DNA from: Omnitrophica bacterium RIFCSPLOWO2_01_FULL_45_10
GTDB taxonomy: Bacteria; Omnitrophota; Gorgyraeia; 2-01-FULL-45-10
Direction: 5' to 3'
Assembly: GCA_001804165.1 (NCBI GenBank)
Contig: MHFL01000006.1
Span: 15,103-23,497, forward strand
DNA length: 8,395 bases
Positions 6,439 to 8,395 of the stretch are shown here, in pieces; position 1 is the first letter of the stretch, and every line of letters begins with the position of its first letter. The notes below the pieces were generated by a model. That model did no database searches, was not told the DNA's origin, and was given only the letters and a program-made list of their open reading frames with translations. A program made the position numbers and the translations under genes.

Positions 6439-8313
6439 ATGATTTACGACTGGTTTCAGCAAGAGGCGATCGAGCATATAAATCATGGCTATTCCGTTAT
6501 CGTTTCCGCGCCAACAGGTTCGGGTAAGACCGCGATAGCGGAGCACGTGATCGAAACATGCCTTGAAAAAAATGAGTTTGTTATATATACCGCCCCGGTC
6601 AAGGCGCTCTCCAACCAGAAGTTCAGAGATTTCCAAGGTCAATATCCGGATAGGATAGGCATACTGACTGGCGACGTATCCATAAATCAGGACGCGCAGG
6701 TCCTGATCATGACCACCGAGATATTTCGAAATAGGATCCTCGATAACCCTTCAAGCCTCGATAAATATTCCTGGATTATATTCGACGAGGTTCACTATAT
6801 CGACGATCCCGAAAGAGGCACTGCTTGGGAAGAATCCCTGATGTTTCTCCCCCACCATATGAATATACTCTGCCTATCAGCCACTATTCCGAATATAGGA
6901 CAATTTGCAAAGTGGATAAGTTCAATTCATAAGAAAGAGCTAAAAGTTGTCATCGAAGAAAATAGGCCCGTGCCGCTTCACTTTTTCTTCCAATGTCAAA
7001 ATACGGTATTGGATAATTTAGACGTTTTGAAAAAACTTCGCGGCTGGCATCCGAATAAGATATATTCACTCGTCAAACATATAAGGCAAAAGGACGGTCT
7101 ACCGTGCATATATTTCGTCTTTGGAAGAAGGCGAGCCGAATATCTCGCTGAAGAACTCTCCGCGTTCGATTTTCTTGACGATATAGAGCGGGGCCAGATA
7201 CTCGCATTATATGAATCGCTCTTGGAACGTTTCGGCTTAGGTTCAGACAAGGGCGCAAGAGAGATGCTTTCTCTTGTTTCAAGAGGCATAGCGTATCATC
7301 ACGCGGGCATGCTGCCGACATTAAAGGAGACGATCGAGCGTCTCTTCACAAGTAGATTCCTAAAAGTCATATTCACGACTGAAACATTCGCACTCGGCAT
7401 CAATATGCCCGCGAGATCTGTCATATTCGATGAATTAATAAAATATTACGGGCGCTACACAAGGCCTTTGAAGACGAGAGATTTTTACCAGATGGCGGGC
7501 CGCGCCGGCCGGCGAGGTATCGATAAGGAAGGATTCGTATATTCAAGGGTAAATCTTAAGCGTGTAAGGATAGACGAAGTCAGGCGCGTCATATATGGCA
7601 AGCCGGAAGACGTCAGGAGCCAATTCAACACCGCTTACGCGACCATACTGAACTTATATGAAAAAAATGGGGATGATTTTTTAAAAGTCTATCCCCTCTC
7701 TTTCCATTATTTCCAAACGCGTGAGCACGAGCGCAAAGAGGCAATACGGCTCATGAACGCTAAATTGAGACTCCTGAAGGACCTTAAATTTATAGAAGGC
7801 GCTGCCTTAACGGGAAAGGGGAGATTTGCCAAGAGCGTCTATGGCTACGAACTTCTTACCTCCGAAATTTATCAGGAGGGCATCTTCGAGCATCTCGACG
7901 AAATATCATTAGGGATTTTGGCGGCGGGGATAGTATTTGAACCGAGACGCGGCGAGCGTATCCAACCCCTTTCCAAGAAGGCACAACAGTTGAAGGCCGC
8001 ATGCGATAAAATTTATAATACGATTAGACACAAAGAGTCGCGGCACGGAATTTATCCTTTCTCAAGGCCGGCGCATTTCAGTCTCTCCAGAGCCATGGAA
8101 TGCTGGATGAGCGGAATGGAATTTTCCAAGATGCTCGGCTTTGCCGATGCCGACGAGGGAGAACTCATCAGATATTTCAGGATGGCGATTCAGGTTCTAA
8201 GAGAGATGAGAGACGCGCAGGTTTCGTATCTTTTGAAGGCTAAAGTTAATAAGACAATTCAAATGATCAACCGCGGCATCGTGGACGCGGAGAAAGAGCT
8301 TCGTGAAGGTTAA
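6439..8313 (+). CDS. Ski2-like DEVH-box RNA helicase with DSHCT-type C-terminus
   Basis: This 624-residue superfamily 2 helicase belongs to the Ski2/Mtr4/HelY group, ATP-driven 3'-5' RNA helicases linked to RNA turnover and processing. RecA domain 1 has the Q-motif-like WFQQEAI (5-11), motif I APTGSGKT (24-31), Ia TAPVKALSNQK (51-61), II DEVHY (116-120) and III SATIPN (147-152). RecA domain 2 has YHHAGMLP (286-293), V TTETFALGINMPARSV (313-328) and VI QMAGRAGRRGID (351-362). A winged-helix/ratchet region follows, and the end (about 546-592, FSLSRAMECWMSGMEFSKML and a helical tail) resembles the DSHCT domain. At 624 residues it is much shorter than yeast Mtr4/Ski2 and mycobacterial HelY and has no room for the arch/KOW insertion. 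The start is fixed by homology beginning at once and by the adjacent promoter. It is divergent from the diiron gene. DNA-repair relatives (Hel308) are a less likely alternative. Confidence 0.92.
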   Translation: MIYDWFQQEAIEHINHGYSVIVSAPTGSGKTAIAEHVIETCLEKNEFVIYTAPVKALSNQKFRDFQGQYPDRIGILTGDVSINQDAQVLIMTTEIFRNRILDNPSSLDKYSWIIFDEVHYIDDPERGTAWEESLMFLPHHMNILCLSATIPNIGQFAKWISSIHKKELKVVIEENRPVPLHFFFQCQNTVLDNLDVLKKLRGWHPNKIYSLVKHIRQKDGLPCIYFVFGRRRAEYLAEELSAFDFLDDIERGQILALYESLLERFGLGSDKGAREMLSLVSRGIAYHHAGMLPTLKETIERLFTSRFLKVIFTTETFALGINMPARSVIFDELIKYYGRYTRPLKTRDFYQMAGRAGRRGIDKEGFVYSRVNLKRVRIDEVRRVIYGKPEDVRSQFNTAYATILNLYEKNGDDFLKVYPLSFHYFQTREHERKEAIRLMNAKLRLLKDLKFIEGAALTGKGRFAKSVYGYELLTSEIYQEGIFEHLDEISLGILAAGIVFEPRRGERIQPLSKKAQQLKAACDKIYNTIRHKESRHGIYPFSRPAHFSLSRAMECWMSGMEFSKMLGFADADEGELIRYFRMAIQVLREMRDAQVSYLLKAKVNKTIQMINRGIVDAEKELREG

Positions 8314-8395
8314 AATATTTTGTTTCAATTGATATTTTGGCAGATTGACCGGCAGGAGCCCTTTCGGCGGATTTTGCCATCAAGGATTATTAATA
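8314..8395 (+). other. Region after the helicase; possible leader of the next gene
   Basis: No complete gene is present. TGGCA (8338-8342) can pair with TGCCA (8375-8379) around a partly paired, GC-rich interior including GGC-AGGA-GCC. No T-run follows, so a terminator is not supported. AAGGAT at 8382-8387, about 8 nt before the window end, could be a ribosome-binding site for a plus-strand gene starting just outside; this cannot be confirmed here. Confidence 0.2.

Noticed and set aside
8338..8379. Terminator after the helicase
   Set aside because: The basal stem is only about 5-7 bp with mismatches and is followed by ATCAAGGATT rather than a T-run.

Overview
The window is a compact bacterial chromosomal segment. 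A leftward (minus-strand) pyrimidine-nucleotide operon fills about two thirds of it. A divergent pair, a rubrerythrin-like diiron protein (minus) and a Ski2-like DEVH-box helicase (plus), fills the rest. The proteins are clearly bacterial and housekeeping in type. The split carB, the small EF-Tu-domain-2-like ORF, the HelY-type helicase and the GTCATTGCGAG dispersed repeats would suit a deep-branching or uncultivated lineage such as Omnitrophota. That placement is a low-confidence inference, and the window holds no marker that settles taxonomy.

Layout from operon promoter to left edge: a near-perfect sigma70-type promoter (5793-5820) drives a structured leader of about 145 nt containing a 15-bp perfect-stem hairpin and a nested CCC/GGG hairpin. 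Then follow pyrG (CTP synthase, 4015-5640), a cloverleaf-forming repeat (3934-4009), carA (2839-3918), carB1 (N-terminal half of the carbamoyl-phosphate synthase large subunit, 1146-2813), an 84-residue stand-alone translation-factor beta-barrel protein (858-1112), a half-copy of the same repeat (810-856), and carB2 (C-terminal half of CarB, 803 to the left edge, incomplete). CarA plus the two CarB halves would make carbamoyl phosphate from glutamine, bicarbonate and ATP. PyrG converts UTP to CTP at the other end of the pathway.

On the right, the diiron gene (5877-6356, minus) and the helicase gene (6439-8313, plus) are divided by 82 bp in which two back-to-back promoters share an inverted repeat. 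The helicase promoter lies so close to its ATG that the mRNA is predicted to be leaderless. The last 82 bp hold no complete gene.

The points most worth following up are: CarB split exactly at its domain linker with an unrelated ORF between the halves; the two dispersed-repeat copies that each lie just upstream of a CPS subunit start codon in the same orientation; the attenuator-like pyrG leader with a possible leaderless leader-peptide ORF; and the leaderless helicase with its overlapping divergent promoter.
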